Positions 42,313 through 50,512 of a DNA stretch of 64,000 bases are shown here, piece by piece. The DNA is from Fen-1308 sp035319125 (GTDB lineage: Bacteria > Nitrospirota > Thermodesulfovibrionia > Thermodesulfovibrionales > Dissulfurispiraceae). Location of the stretch: assembly GCA_035319125.1 (NCBI GenBank), contig DATHDG010000012.1, forward strand, positions 1 to 64,000, given 5' to 3'. The notes below the pieces were generated by a model. It had not been told where the DNA came from, made no database searches, and saw only the letters and a program-made list of their open reading frames with translations. A program made the translations under genes and the position numbers. Positions within the stretch are counted from its first letter, which is position 1, and every line of letters starts with the position of its first letter.

Positions 42313-43857
42313 CAACCTTTTCAGATCCGACAGGTTTTCCTTGAAGGCATAAGTGTCGTAGAACTCTTGCAGGCTGAGCAGTTGAACAGTATCGGTCAGA
42401 GGCAGTTCGTATTTCTTTATTATCCCATTTGCGATAAATCCTATGTCTTCTCGCCTTTCACGCAGAGGAGGAACTAAAATGATCTTTGGTTTAAGTGCGC
42501 GTAACAGTGCTTTTGAAAAATTTTCCTCTTGAGCCTCTGCCTCAAGGTTCTTGCGGGATGTTAGTATGAACAGTACATCCGGATATGAGGCCTTGATATT
42601 TTTGGATCGGTAATAATCGATGCGTGTTATTATCTCAGCCAGTCTTTCCTGGAGAGGCATAGGCATCTTGTCGATATTCTTAAGCATTATCATGCCGCCA
42701 TCCGCAAGGTCAAAAGCCCCCTTGTGCTGGTCCGAGCCCCAGAACCCTCCGCCGGACCCGAAAAGTTCTTCTTCGAGAGTGTCCGTATTAACTGTATCGC
42801 AATGAAACGCGAGAAATGGCTTGCTATTCCTCGGATTTTCCGGATGGTCATGCAGTGCAACGGCAAGCAATCTTTTCCCTACCCCAGCTTCTCCCCATAC
42901 GAGGAAATTATGCTCTAGACCGCTATCTGTAAATGCATCATTAAGCAGCCTCAGCATAGGGGCTGATGTTGTCAGAAATTTAACCTGATGCTCATGAAAT
43001 GAACCGGCAATGGCAAGAAGTCGAGCGGCCAATTCTTGCATATCGAATTCCTCGCAGGCACACTCGAACCTTTCGACGATATCAGCAAGCAGCTCCTCAG
43101 TGTCGCTTTCTGTGATCCTGAAATACCGTTTATTAAACTGCTTCAGGTTCTCCTGTGCGAGTACGCCAGCCGGGAACAATATGGATTGCGCTATCTGTTC
43201 TGCAGTTTCGGCGAGATGGTACAATTGTGACGCTGTATGGGCTGTCGATAACCTTGTAGGTGCCGGCAGCTCATGATCCTTTAATGTATCGGAAAAGCGC
43301 TCAGCCTTGATAAGACCAATTATATCCCGGTATAGCTGTGGAAGAGATAAAACATTATCCAGCATTGATATATGGTTGCTGCGAAAAAGCCTGTTTTCAA
43401 GAAATGCCCTATCCTCGATGGATAGCTTGAGCAGCAGCGGAATGAGACGATGGTATTCCGGACGCTCGCCAAGCATAAGCAGCATGCCCAATACCGGTAT
43501 AAGGGCAGCGAAGAAGACCTCTCCCGACTCAGCAACCGGGGATATTTCGTTGACGCGGATGGCAGCTTCTCCTGCAAGTACAGCGCTGCACCAGAGTTTG
43601 AGGGATACTTCATCATCTAGTAACTGGCCGTGCTGGACGATTTCTGATTCAATTGCATTTGCACCAAGCAAGGACACGGCCTGAGATATAACGGTAACTT
43701 CTGATCTTAATGATGCTGCAGAGAGCTTGCGCAGAAGCGAAAAATGCAATCCAGGGTCGTATTGAATCAGCCCTGATATGGACTGCAGGGATTTTTTATC
43801 GTCCTGGAGTGCCGCCGATATTTTCAGAACCGTGTGTTTGAAAACAGGCACTTTCAT
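42274..43857 (-). CDS. HDOD domain fused to a degenerate sigma54-activator-type AAA+ domain
   Basis: 527 residues. N-terminal HDOD-like domain (about 1-205: IQYDPGLHFSLLRKLSAAS, AVSLLGANAIES). Linker helices, then an AAA+ domain (about 300-520) clearly derived from NtrC-type activators: Walker A WGEAGVGKR, LEEELFG, FDLADGG, VPPLRERREDI. The key residues are lost: the GAFTGA loop reads GGFWGS, Walker B reads MIMLKN instead of LFLDE, and there is no C-terminal HTH. It can hardly activate sigma54 polymerase and may be a nucleotide-sensing or scaffold protein. Its ATG is only 19 bp from the divergent mnmG ATG. Confidence 0.82.
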   Translation of the reverse strand: MKVPVFKHTVLKISAALQDDKKSLQSISGLIQYDPGLHFSLLRKLSAASLRSEVTVISQAVSLLGANAIESEIVQHGQLLDDEVSLKLWCSAVLAGEAAIRVNEISPVAESGEVFFAALIPVLGMLLMLGERPEYHRLIPLLLKLSIEDRAFLENRLFRSNHISMLDNVLSLPQLYRDIIGLIKAERFSDTLKDHELPAPTRLSTAHTASQLYHLAETAEQIAQSILFPAGVLAQENLKQFNKRYFRITESDTEELLADIVERFECACEEFDMQELAARLLAIAGSFHEHQVKFLTTSAPMLRLLNDAFTDSGLEHNFLVWGEAGVGKRLLAVALHDHPENPRNSKPFLAFHCDTVNTDTLEEELFGSGGGFWGSDQHKGAFDLADGGMIMLKNIDKMPMPLQERLAEIITRIDYYRSKNIKASYPDVLFILTSRKNLEAEAQEENFSKALLRALKPKIILVPPLRERREDIGFIANGIIKKYELPLTDTVQLLSLQEFYDTYAFKENLSDLKRLLFYAAAKKMLKS

Positions 43858-43861
43858 CTAA

Positions 43862-43870
43862 TGCTATAAT
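43862..43870 (+). promoter_or_regulatory. extended -10 promoter of mnmG in a 19-bp divergent intergenic region
   Basis: TGC-TATAAT (43862-43870): a consensus extended -10. It ends six bases before the mnmG ATG and no ribosome binding site exists. On the minus strand the divergent HDOD gene has TTATAG six bases before its ATG in the same 19 bp. Confidence 0.5.
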
Positions 43871-43876
43871 AATACA

Positions 43877-45763
43877 ATGCTGTTTAAAGAGCAAGATTAC
43901 GACGTCATTGTCGTTGGCGCGGGACACGCCGGATGTGAGGCAGCTCTAGCCGCAGCACGCCTTGGACTTGAGACCTGCATCTTTACAATAAATCTGGATA
44001 CCATTGCACAACTTTCATGCAATCCTGCCATCGGAGGTCTGGCCAAGGGCCATCTTGTACGCGAAATCGATGCGTTGGGCGGCGAAATGGCGAAAGTTGC
44101 CGACAAGTCTGGAATTCAATTCAGGATGCTCAATCTCTCTAAAGGTCCTGCAGTATGGTCACTGAGATCTCAGGCGGACAGAATGCTTTATCGGAACCAC
44201 ATGAGGCATGTTCTTGAAACACAGCCTCATCTTACGATAAAGCAGGGCATGGTCGAGAAAATAATTGCTGATGGCGGCATGGTGCAAGGCGTACATACTT
44301 CTCTTGGCGTGCAATATGGAGCGGGTGCAGTGATAGTAACAACGGGCACTTTTTTGAAAGGGTTGATTCATATAGGAATGGAAAACTTTCAGGCAGGCAG
44401 GGCTGGAGAGTTTGCTTCAGTCGGCCTTTCTGATTCCCTTCGCGAGCTTGGCATCCAGCTTGGCAGGCTGAAAACCGGCACACCGCCTCGTCTTGATGCG
44501 CGAAGCATCGATTTCTCCAAAACCACTGCGCAGTGGGGCGATGACCCTCCAGTTCCTTTTTCGTACTCTACCGAAAAGATAAGCAACCAACAGTTGCCGT
44601 GCTATATAACATATACAAATTCATCGACTCATGAAGCAATACTCAGCGGACTGGACAGGTCTCCGCTGTACAGCGGCCGTATCCGCGGAGTTGGCCCGAG
44701 ATACTGCCCATCTATAGAGGATAAGGTTGTAAGGTTTGCTGAAAAAGAGCGGCACCAGATATTTCTCGAACCTGAGGGGCTTGAGACAACTGAATATTAT
44801 GCGAATGGGATATCGACGAGCCTGCCTTATGACATTCAGGTCAGGATGGTCAGGACCATCGCAGGACTTGAAGACGCTGTTATTATGAGGCCGGCGTATG
44901 CCATTGAATATGATTTTGCGTATCCTACGCAAATCAAACATACACTCGAAACAAAATCTGTGAAGGGGCTTTTCTTAGCCGGGCAGATAAACGGCACTTC
45001 CGGATACGAAGAGGCGGCTGCCCAGGGTCTAATAGCAGGTATCAATGCAGCTATGAGAATACAATCGCGTGAGCCGGTCATTCTCGGGCGCGACGAGGCA
45101 TACATCGGTGTTCTCATCGACGACCTTGTGACCAAAGGCACGAAAGAACCATACCGCATGTTTACATCGAGGGCTGAGTACCGGCTTTTGCTGAGGCATG
45201 ATAACGCCGACTTCCGGCTTATGGAAAAAGGGCATGAGATCGGTTTGATATCAACTTCTTCAATCGGCTGCTTCAGGGAAAAGAAGCATCTTTTGGAGAG
45301 TGAACTCGCAAGACTTCGATCTGAGCGAATAAAACCGTCACAGCCACTTAATGAGGCTCTTTCGGCGCTCGGCACTGCCCCTGTTGTCGGGGATATAACT
45401 CTAGATAAGTTATTGAAGAGGCCTGAAGTAGGGTATCAGCATATTCGCGAATGGGCACCCTCGCCGAAAGGACTTAATACAGAGATTGAAAGCCTTGTTG
45501 AGATTAATGTCAAGTATGAAGGCTATATTCAGAGGCAGATGGATGCAGCAGAAAAGCTGAAAAGACTCGAGACCAAGAAAATACCGAGAGAATTTGACTA
45601 TAAGTCTACTCCCGGACTGTCGCGAGAAATAGTTGAGAAGCTATCCGAGGTTCAGCCGGAGACGCTCGGACAGGCATTGCGAATTCCTGGTATTACACCG
45701 GCTGCGGTGTCCATAATATTAGTGGCGGTTGAAGGATTTTGGAGAAGAACCGGAAAATCCTGA
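43877..45763 (+). CDS. mnmG: tRNA uridine-5-carboxymethylaminomethyl modification enzyme MnmG (GidA)
   Basis: 628 residues, normal length. FAD-binding Rossmann motif VVGAGHAGCEAALAAARLG (near 12-30), the family signatures NPAIGGLAKGHLVREIDALGG and GQINGTSGYEEAAAQGL, and the C-terminal domain (about 560-625) that binds MnmE. With MnmE it modifies U34 of several tRNAs. The start follows a -10 element by six bases. It overlaps rsmG, the common gidA-gidB arrangement. Confidence 0.97.
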   Translation: MLFKEQDYDVIVVGAGHAGCEAALAAARLGLETCIFTINLDTIAQLSCNPAIGGLAKGHLVREIDALGGEMAKVADKSGIQFRMLNLSKGPAVWSLRSQADRMLYRNHMRHVLETQPHLTIKQGMVEKIIADGGMVQGVHTSLGVQYGAGAVIVTTGTFLKGLIHIGMENFQAGRAGEFASVGLSDSLRELGIQLGRLKTGTPPRLDARSIDFSKTTAQWGDDPPVPFSYSTEKISNQQLPCYITYTNSSTHEAILSGLDRSPLYSGRIRGVGPRYCPSIEDKVVRFAEKERHQIFLEPEGLETTEYYANGISTSLPYDIQVRMVRTIAGLEDAVIMRPAYAIEYDFAYPTQIKHTLETKSVKGLFLAGQINGTSGYEEAAAQGLIAGINAAMRIQSREPVILGRDEAYIGVLIDDLVTKGTKEPYRMFTSRAEYRLLLRHDNADFRLMEKGHEIGLISTSSIGCFREKKHLLESELARLRSERIKPSQPLNEALSALGTAPVVGDITLDKLLKRPEVGYQHIREWAPSPKGLNTEIESLVEINVKYEGYIQRQMDAAEKLKRLETKKIPREFDYKSTPGLSREIVEKLSEVQPETLGQALRIPGITPAAVSIILVAVEGFWRRTGKS

Positions 45764-46365
45764 TTAGCGGGTTGCAAGATCTGGGCATTGAACCTACCGA
45801 TTATTTGATCGAACAATTCATTGTGTACCTAAATGAACTCAATAAATGGAACAAGGTCTACAATTTAACTGCAATAACTGTTGATGAGGAGATAATCGTC
45901 AAGCATTTTCTTGACTCACTTTTGTTTATAAAAGCGTTGCCGAAACCGATATCTACAATTTGCGATGTTGGAAGCGGGGGAGGATTTCCGGGACTTCCCA
46001 TAGCATTGGTCAGGCGAGACCTGCTGATCACGCTTCTGGAGCCTTCGAGGAAAAAGAGTGCCTTCCTCAGGCAGATGCGAAGGCTTTTGCATCTCGAGAA
46101 TGTCGAAATTCTTGAGTGCAGGGCCGAAGAAGTTGTCGAAAGCGAATTTGATGTTGTCATTACACGCGCAACATTTACTATAGCTGACATGCTGAGTAAG
46201 GCCGGACATCTCGTGCGGAGCGGCGGATGCCTTATTTTGAGTAAAGGGCCGAAATATGATAATGAGATCAATGAGCTGCCTGAGACAGTGTGTCTTAAGG
46301 TCACTGCCATGCAGCTAACCTGCGGACTTGCCGTGCGAAATTTGGTAAAAATTATGAACACATAA
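45739..46365 (+). CDS. rsmG: 16S rRNA (guanine527-N7)-methyltransferase RsmG (GidB)
   Basis: 208 residues from TTG 45739 (TTG 45772 is an alternative start). SAM-binding motif DVGSGGGFPGLPIAL (near 75-89), LLEPSRKKSAFLRQM and AEEVVESEFDVVITRA are typical. N-terminal helices contain NKWNKVYNLTAI. It methylates G527 of 16S rRNA; loss gives low-level streptomycin resistance in several species. Overlaps mnmG by 25 bp if TTG 45739 is used. Confidence 0.94.
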   Translation: MEKNRKILISGLQDLGIEPTDYLIEQFIVYLNELNKWNKVYNLTAITVDEEIIVKHFLDSLLFIKALPKPISTICDVGSGGGFPGLPIALVRRDLLITLLEPSRKKSAFLRQMRRLLHLENVEILECRAEEVVESEFDVVITRATFTIADMLSKAGHLVRSGGCLILSKGPKYDNEINELPETVCLKVTAMQLTCGLAVRNLVKIMNT

Positions 46366-46366
46366 A

Positions 46367-46396
46367 TTGACTTGCTGCAGAAACTTAAGGTATTTT
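46367..46396 (+). promoter_or_regulatory. promoter of the tRNA cluster
   Basis: TTGACT (46367-46372), 18-bp spacer, TATTTT (46391-46396), ending nine bases before tRNA-Pro. Confidence 0.45.
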
Positions 46397-46405
46397 AATA
46401 ATTCA

Positions 46406-46482
46406 CGGGGCGTAGCGCAGCCTGGTAGCGCACCTGCCTTGGGCGCAGGGGGCCGGAGGTTCGAATCCTCTCGCCCCGACCA
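46406..46482 (+). tRNA. tRNA-Pro (anticodon TGG)
   Basis: 77 nt with encoded CCA. Acceptor stem CGGGGCG/CGCCCCG, anticodon stem CCTGC/GCAGG with loop CTTGGGC (anticodon TGG), T-loop TTCGAAT in a GGAGG/CCTCT-type arm. Cloverleaf complete. Confidence 0.95.
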
Positions 46483-46556
46483 AACGATCAAAGTTCGAGG
46501 TCTATTTCAATTTGTCGCCTGGGGACACCGGACTTTGCGAAAGCTTTGTATTTATT

Positions 46557-46633
<77 letters not shown>

Positions 46634-46722
46634 ACTTATGACGCTTAAGAATTGGCTATCAGTCAAGATAGGGGCAGTTCGCCTGCGGTATGCTGCTAAA
46701 ACTCGGCTGAAGATGCCAATAT

Positions 46723-46798
46723 GGTGGATGTAGCTCAATGGCAGAGCACTGGACTGTGGCTCCAGGTGTTGCGGGTTCGAGCCCCGTCATCCACCCCA
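46723..46798 (+). tRNA. tRNA-His (anticodon GTG)
   Basis: 76 nt including the His-specific extra G at position -1 (46723) opposite discriminator C (46795), and encoded CCA. Acceptor GTGGATG/CATCCAC, anticodon stem CTGGA/TCCAG with loop CTGTGGC (anticodon GTG). Confidence 0.95.
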
Positions 46799-46939
46799 AG
46801 TCTTCCCATAAATCATTTAGACATGTTTTGTATTCTTTGACTGAAGATATTTTCCCCGCTGATTGAGTTTCAGTTCCAACCCAATGTCATTTCATTATTC
46901 GAGCAAGTGCCAGTCTGACTTTAATAAACATAGCCGGCA

Positions 46940-46965
46940 TGTAACCTTTGCATAAGCGCCACGTC
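46940..46965 (+). promoter_or_regulatory. ECF sigma-type promoter of the stress/efflux operon
   Basis: TGTAAC (46940-46945), 16-bp spacer, CGTC (46962-46965). The AAC and CGT cores at this spacing are the usual ECF sigma recognition signature. It lies 40 bp before the first gene of an operon that encodes an ECF sigma factor, so autoregulation is likely. Confidence 0.55.
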
Positions 46966-47005
46966 TCAATTAATAGAGAGAAAAATGAAAGGAGGTGAGA
47001 ATATA

Positions 47006-47491
47006 ATGAGATTTGGGAGAATCATAGTTGCGCTTGTATTAGCTGCTATGTGTGCTTCAACAGCATGGGTGTGCAGCGCATATGCGCATGACATTGGTGC
47101 TCATGGCTATCAGCAGGATATGGCGCACAGACATGCCTTGGCTAAAGCAATCGGGATTACGGAAGAGCAGAAGGCACAGATGAAAGACATTCTGCAGAAA
47201 TATCGGCCAGCTTTTCAGTCTCTGAGAAAACAGTATCGTGAAGAGAAGCATGTGTTGCATAAACTGACATATGCTGATTCGATCAATGAGTCTGCTATCA
47301 GGGAGCAGACTTCAAAGATTTCGCAGGTCGAATCCAGCATGGCAATTCAGAGAGCGCATCTTATTCATGATTTGCGCAGTGTGCTGACTCATGAGCAATT
47401 GCAGAAGCTGTCGGAAATTGCTAAGCACAGGGTTGACGCACAAACAGACAGATACCTTTTTCGATTTGCCGGAGCTGGTAAAGAGGAGTAG
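47006..47491 (+). CDS. Spy/CpxP-like periplasmic protein
   Basis: 161 residues from ATG 47006; AGGAGGTGA eight bases upstream shows this start rather than ATG 46985, which lies before that site. Signal peptide (IIVALVLAAMCASTAWVCSA), then a His-rich segment (HDIGAHGY, MAHRHALA) and an all-helical domain with ITEEQKAQMKDILQ and LTHEQLQKLSEI, the two LTxxQ-type signatures of Spy/CpxP proteins. Such proteins are periplasmic chaperones or metal sensors. First gene of the sigma-factor operon. Confidence 0.85.
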   Translation: MRFGRIIVALVLAAMCASTAWVCSAYAHDIGAHGYQQDMAHRHALAKAIGITEEQKAQMKDILQKYRPAFQSLRKQYREEKHVLHKLTYADSINESAIREQTSKISQVESSMAIQRAHLIHDLRSVLTHEQLQKLSEIAKHRVDAQTDRYLFRFAGAGKEE

Positions 47492-47503
47492 ACTTTAGTT
47501 TAC

Positions 47504-48070
47504 ATGAATGCACCACAACAGGTGCCAACCGATGAACGCCTCATCAGCGCTGCACTTATGGGTGATGATGAGGCGTTTGCCGAACTGGTCCGTAGACATA
47601 AAAATAAAATATTCAGAATTGCTGCACGCTTGATTGGTGATGACGATGAACTGGACGATGTCTGTCAAGAGACGTTTATCAAGGCATATGAAAACCTGGG
47701 GAAATTCAGGGGCGATGCTTCTTTTGAGCATTGGTTAACAAAGATTGCCGTGAATGTTTGTTATGATGCATTGAGAAAGCGCAGACGAAAACGCGATAAT
47801 GTACCTTTGGACAGCATTGCCTTTGCGGCAGCCGGCACGCAGTCAGACGAGGCAGTATCCGGAGACGAGGCTTGGCGAATTCTCCAGGGTGCCCTGTCTA
47901 AATTGCGTCCTGAGGAAAGAATGATAATTACGCTTTTGAACATGGAAGAAAAGTCGGTTCGGGAAATATCAGCCCTTACAGGATGGAGTGAAGCCAATGT
48001 AAAGGTGCGGGCGCATAGGGCGAGAAAGCAACTTAAAAGAATTTTGGAGGATGACAGTGAAGGGCGATAA
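47504..48070 (+). CDS. ECF-family RNA polymerase sigma factor
   Basis: 188 residues with only regions sigma2 (about 20-90; DDVCQETFIKAYENLGKFRG, FEHWLTKIAVNVCYD) and sigma4 (about 125-180; LRPEERMIITLLNMEEKSVREI, HTH SEANVKVRAHRARKQLK). This is an RpoE/CnrH-like extracytoplasmic-function factor. It follows the Spy-like gene by 12 bp and is followed by a single-pass membrane protein expected to hold it at the membrane. Likely controls the operon through TGTAAC-N16-CGTC. Confidence 0.93.
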   Translation: MNAPQQVPTDERLISAALMGDDEAFAELVRRHKNKIFRIAARLIGDDDELDDVCQETFIKAYENLGKFRGDASFEHWLTKIAVNVCYDALRKRRRKRDNVPLDSIAFAAAGTQSDEAVSGDEAWRILQGALSKLRPEERMIITLLNMEEKSVREISALTGWSEANVKVRAHRARKQLKRILEDDSEGR

Positions 48071-48365
48071 TAATTTTGAGGAGTTAGAACGGCTTTTTGC
48101 AGCTGCCCGCAAGAGGTATCACTATGATGAAACCCTTGAAAACGGCTTTGAAGCTCGTGTCCTTGCAAAAATCAGAGGGCAGTACAATTCTAACTTTTTT
48201 TTCAATTTGTGGGCATGGAGACTTATTCCTGCCCTGGCATCCATTGTTCTTATATTGGGAGCCTGCACTTATATAGCTGAACATCAACAGTTAGTTGGAC
48301 TCGGCCCAATAGCCGGAGTAAACAGCGAAGAATCATTGATTGTTGCATATTTAACAGGTGAATGA
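48057..48365 (+). CDS. candidate CnrY-like single-pass anti-sigma factor
   Basis: 102 residues from GTG 48057; GGAGG at 48046-48050 is six bases away, whereas ATG 48051 directly abuts it. Layout: cytoplasmic N-terminal segment of about 45 residues with amphipathic helices (NFEELERLFAAARKRYHYD), one membrane helix (WRLIPALASIVLILGACTYI), and a short periplasmic tail. No zinc motif (H-x3-C-x2-C). Size and topology match CnrY, the anti-sigma factor of CnrH, although sequence likeness is not evident. It overlaps the sigma gene, as anti-sigma genes usually do. Confidence 0.68.
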   Translation: MKGDNNFEELERLFAAARKRYHYDETLENGFEARVLAKIRGQYNSNFFFNLWAWRLIPALASIVLILGACTYIAEHQQLVGLGPIAGVNSEESLIVAYLTGE

Positions 48366-48366
48366 A

Positions 48367-48756
48367 TTGAAAGGATGGAAAGCAATCATCGGAATTGTCC
48401 TGGTTTTTCTTCTCGGCATGATGGGTGGCGCACTTACGATGCACATGTTTGAGCAGAAGAAGATATATAATATGATGAACGGCGATCCGGCAGCAACAAA
48501 AGAATATGTTGTTACCCGGCTCAACCGTGAACTAAATCTGGATAGTGCACAACTTAATAAGCTTCGTGATATTGTGCACGAAACTCATTCAGAAATGCGG
48601 GAGGTGCGCCGGCAGATAAAACCTCAGATAGAAGAAGTGCTGAAACGGTCGCAGGATAAAGTCCGCGCAATTCTCAGGGCTGATCAATTAGCCAAGTTCG
48701 ATAAAATTGTTGAGGCCAGAAAAAAAAGACATGAAGCAGAAGAAAATAGCAAGTGA
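48367..48756 (+). CDS. membrane-anchored CnrX/Spy-like periplasmic sensor
   Basis: 129 residues from TTG 48367, chosen because AGGTGA lies five bases upstream; GTG 48358 is the alternative. One N-terminal membrane anchor (IIGIVLVFLLGMMGGALTMHMF), then a helical periplasmic domain (LNRELNLDSAQLNKLRDIV, HETHSEMREVRRQI, ILRADQLAKFDKIV) typical of the heavy-metal-sensor branch of the CpxP/CnrX fold. Its Met and His residues could bind metal. Position after the sigma and anti-sigma genes suggests it relays periplasmic stress or metal to the anti-sigma factor. Confidence 0.78.
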   Translation: MKGWKAIIGIVLVFLLGMMGGALTMHMFEQKKIYNMMNGDPAATKEYVVTRLNRELNLDSAQLNKLRDIVHETHSEMREVRRQIKPQIEEVLKRSQDKVRAILRADQLAKFDKIVEARKKRHEAEENSK

Positions 48757-48804
48757 TAGGTAACAGTAAGTTGTTAATTCATCATAAGTAATCAGGAGGT
48801 CGGG

Positions 48805-49347
48805 ATGAAAAAAGAAAAAAAACTCCAGTCGCTTATACTAGGCATGAGTTTTGTGCTGATTGGATGCATTAATCAAAGCGATGCCGGAGTAAATGTAAAT
48901 GTTGGCGTTTTTGCTCCGCCGCCGGCGTTTGTAGTGCCTGCACCACCGCCGGTTGTTGTTGTTCCAGGCTCATATGTTTATTATGCACCGGGACTGGATG
49001 TGGATATTCTGTTTTATCACGGTTATTGGTGGCGGCCTTATGAGGGGCGCTGGTACAGGTCAAGAGGTTATAACGGGCCCTGGGGCTATGTGCGTGGAGA
49101 AAGAGTGCCGCGACCTATTGTCTCATTACCGCCTAATTACCGCCATGTGCCGCCGGGACATGAACGGATACCATACGGCCAGGTAAGAAGGAATTGGTCT
49201 AGATGGGAGAGAGAAAAGCATTGGGACAGACACGACCGGAAACAAGACTGGCACGAAGATAGAGGCAAGGGGTATGACCGCGGCATGCATCGCGGGCATG
49301 ATGAGCACGGAGAGGGATATGGCAGAGGAGATAGGGGTCGTTATTAA
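48805..49347 (+). CDS. proline/tryptophan-rich lipoprotein of unknown function
   Basis: 180 residues. Lipoprotein signal with lipobox LIGC (Cys near residue 21). A Pro/Val-rich strand region (APPPAFVVPAPPPVVVVPG) precedes the aromatic motif YHGYWWRPYEGRWYRS ending GPW, then a long charged tail rich in His, Arg, Asp and Gly (about 125-180). The aromatic motif is known from uncharacterised exported proteins next to efflux or stress genes. The His-rich tail could bind metals. AGGAGGT precedes the ATG. It sits between the sensor genes and the pump. Confidence 0.75.
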   Translation: MKKEKKLQSLILGMSFVLIGCINQSDAGVNVNVGVFAPPPAFVVPAPPPVVVVPGSYVYYAPGLDVDILFYHGYWWRPYEGRWYRSRGYNGPWGYVRGERVPRPIVSLPPNYRHVPPGHERIPYGQVRRNWSRWEREKHWDRHDRKQDWHEDRGKGYDRGMHRGHDEHGEGYGRGDRGRY

Positions 49348-50509
49348 ACAACCTCGAAGAAAATGGATGGCGCTTGCAGCTGTTTGCCTTATAGCTGCAA
49401 GCGTCTGTTTATATTTTATATGGAAAGGCGCATCCGGCAAGCCGAAACAGGCAGCTGTTCGTGCGACGCCGGTTGTTACTTCAATTGCAAAGAAAGGCGA
49501 CATCAGGATTTATATTACAGGGCTTGGATCCGTCACTTCGCTCAATACCGTCACGGTAAAAAGCCGGGTGGACGGGCAACTAATGAAAGTCCTTTTTAAG
49601 GAAGGGCAGATTGTAAGCAAGGGACAGTTGCTGGCCGAAATAGATCCTAGACCCTTTGAAGCTCAGTTGACGCAGGCAAATGGACAGCTGTCGCGCGATC
49701 AAGCCTATTTGGACAATGCAATGCTTGATCTGAAACGCTACCAGACGCTCGCCGAGCAGGATTCTGTTGCGAAGCAGCAGCTTGATACCCAGGCTGCCCT
49801 CGTCAGGCAGTATGAAGGAGTTGTAAAGCTGGACCAGGGCGCGGTAGACAATGCCAGGTTGCAGCTGGTCTATTCCCGCATTAATGCTCCAGTTAGCGGC
49901 AGGATAGGGTTGCGCCTTGTTGATCCCGGCAATATCGTTCATGCAAGCGATACCAACGGCTTGGCAGTAATTACACAGCTTCAGCCGATCACTGTCATAT
50001 TCCCCATTCCGGAAGACAATCTTCCGGCGCTCATGGAAAAGATGAAATCGAAAGGGCGGCTTGAAGTTGAGGCATATAACAGGGACCAGAGTCAGAAGCT
50101 CTCCGCCGGATCTCTTATGACTGTTGACAATCTAATAGATCCAACGACCGGCACCGTGAAGCTCAAGGCTGAGTTTGCAAACCAGAACAATGAACTTTTC
50201 CCCAACCAGTTTGTAAATGCACGTCTGCTCCTTGATACAAGACACGATGTGACTGTAGTGCCTTCTGCTGCCATTCAAAGAAGCCCGCAAGGTACATTTG
50301 TATTCATTCTGAAAGAGGACAAGACTGTTGCTATCCGTCCGGTAAAGGTCGGTCCCGGTGAAGCCGATATGGTATCGGTGGATGAAGGACTGGCTGCCGG
50401 TGATACAGTCGTTGTAGAAGGTGCGGAAAAGTTAAGGGATGGCAGCAAAGTCGAATTGCCGGCCACTGATCAGGGCGAAAAGGCCGGCCGCAAGAACCGG
50501 CAGAAATAG
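49319..50509 (+). CDS. mdtA: RND efflux periplasmic adaptor (MdtA-like)
   Basis: 396 residues from ATG 49319 (the frame is open to 49274 inside the previous gene). N-terminal membrane anchor (ALAAVCLIAASVCLYFIW), lipoyl/hairpin region (VDGQLMKVLFKEGQIVSKGQLLAEIDPRPF-type pattern near 95-125), beta-barrel with GRIGLRLVDPGNIV and membrane-proximal domain. Links the inner-membrane RND pumps with the outer-membrane factor. The order adaptor, RND, RND, outer-membrane factor matches mdtABC. Overlaps the lipoprotein gene by 29 bp. Confidence 0.88.
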   Translation: MAEEIGVVIKQPRRKWMALAAVCLIAASVCLYFIWKGASGKPKQAAVRATPVVTSIAKKGDIRIYITGLGSVTSLNTVTVKSRVDGQLMKVLFKEGQIVSKGQLLAEIDPRPFEAQLTQANGQLSRDQAYLDNAMLDLKRYQTLAEQDSVAKQQLDTQAALVRQYEGVVKLDQGAVDNARLQLVYSRINAPVSGRIGLRLVDPGNIVHASDTNGLAVITQLQPITVIFPIPEDNLPALMEKMKSKGRLEVEAYNRDQSQKLSAGSLMTVDNLIDPTTGTVKLKAEFANQNNELFPNQFVNARLLLDTRHDVTVVPSAAIQRSPQGTFVFILKEDKTVAIRPVKVGPGEADMVSVDEGLAAGDTVVVEGAEKLRDGSKVELPATDQGEKAGRKNRQK

Positions 50510-50512
50510 GCA

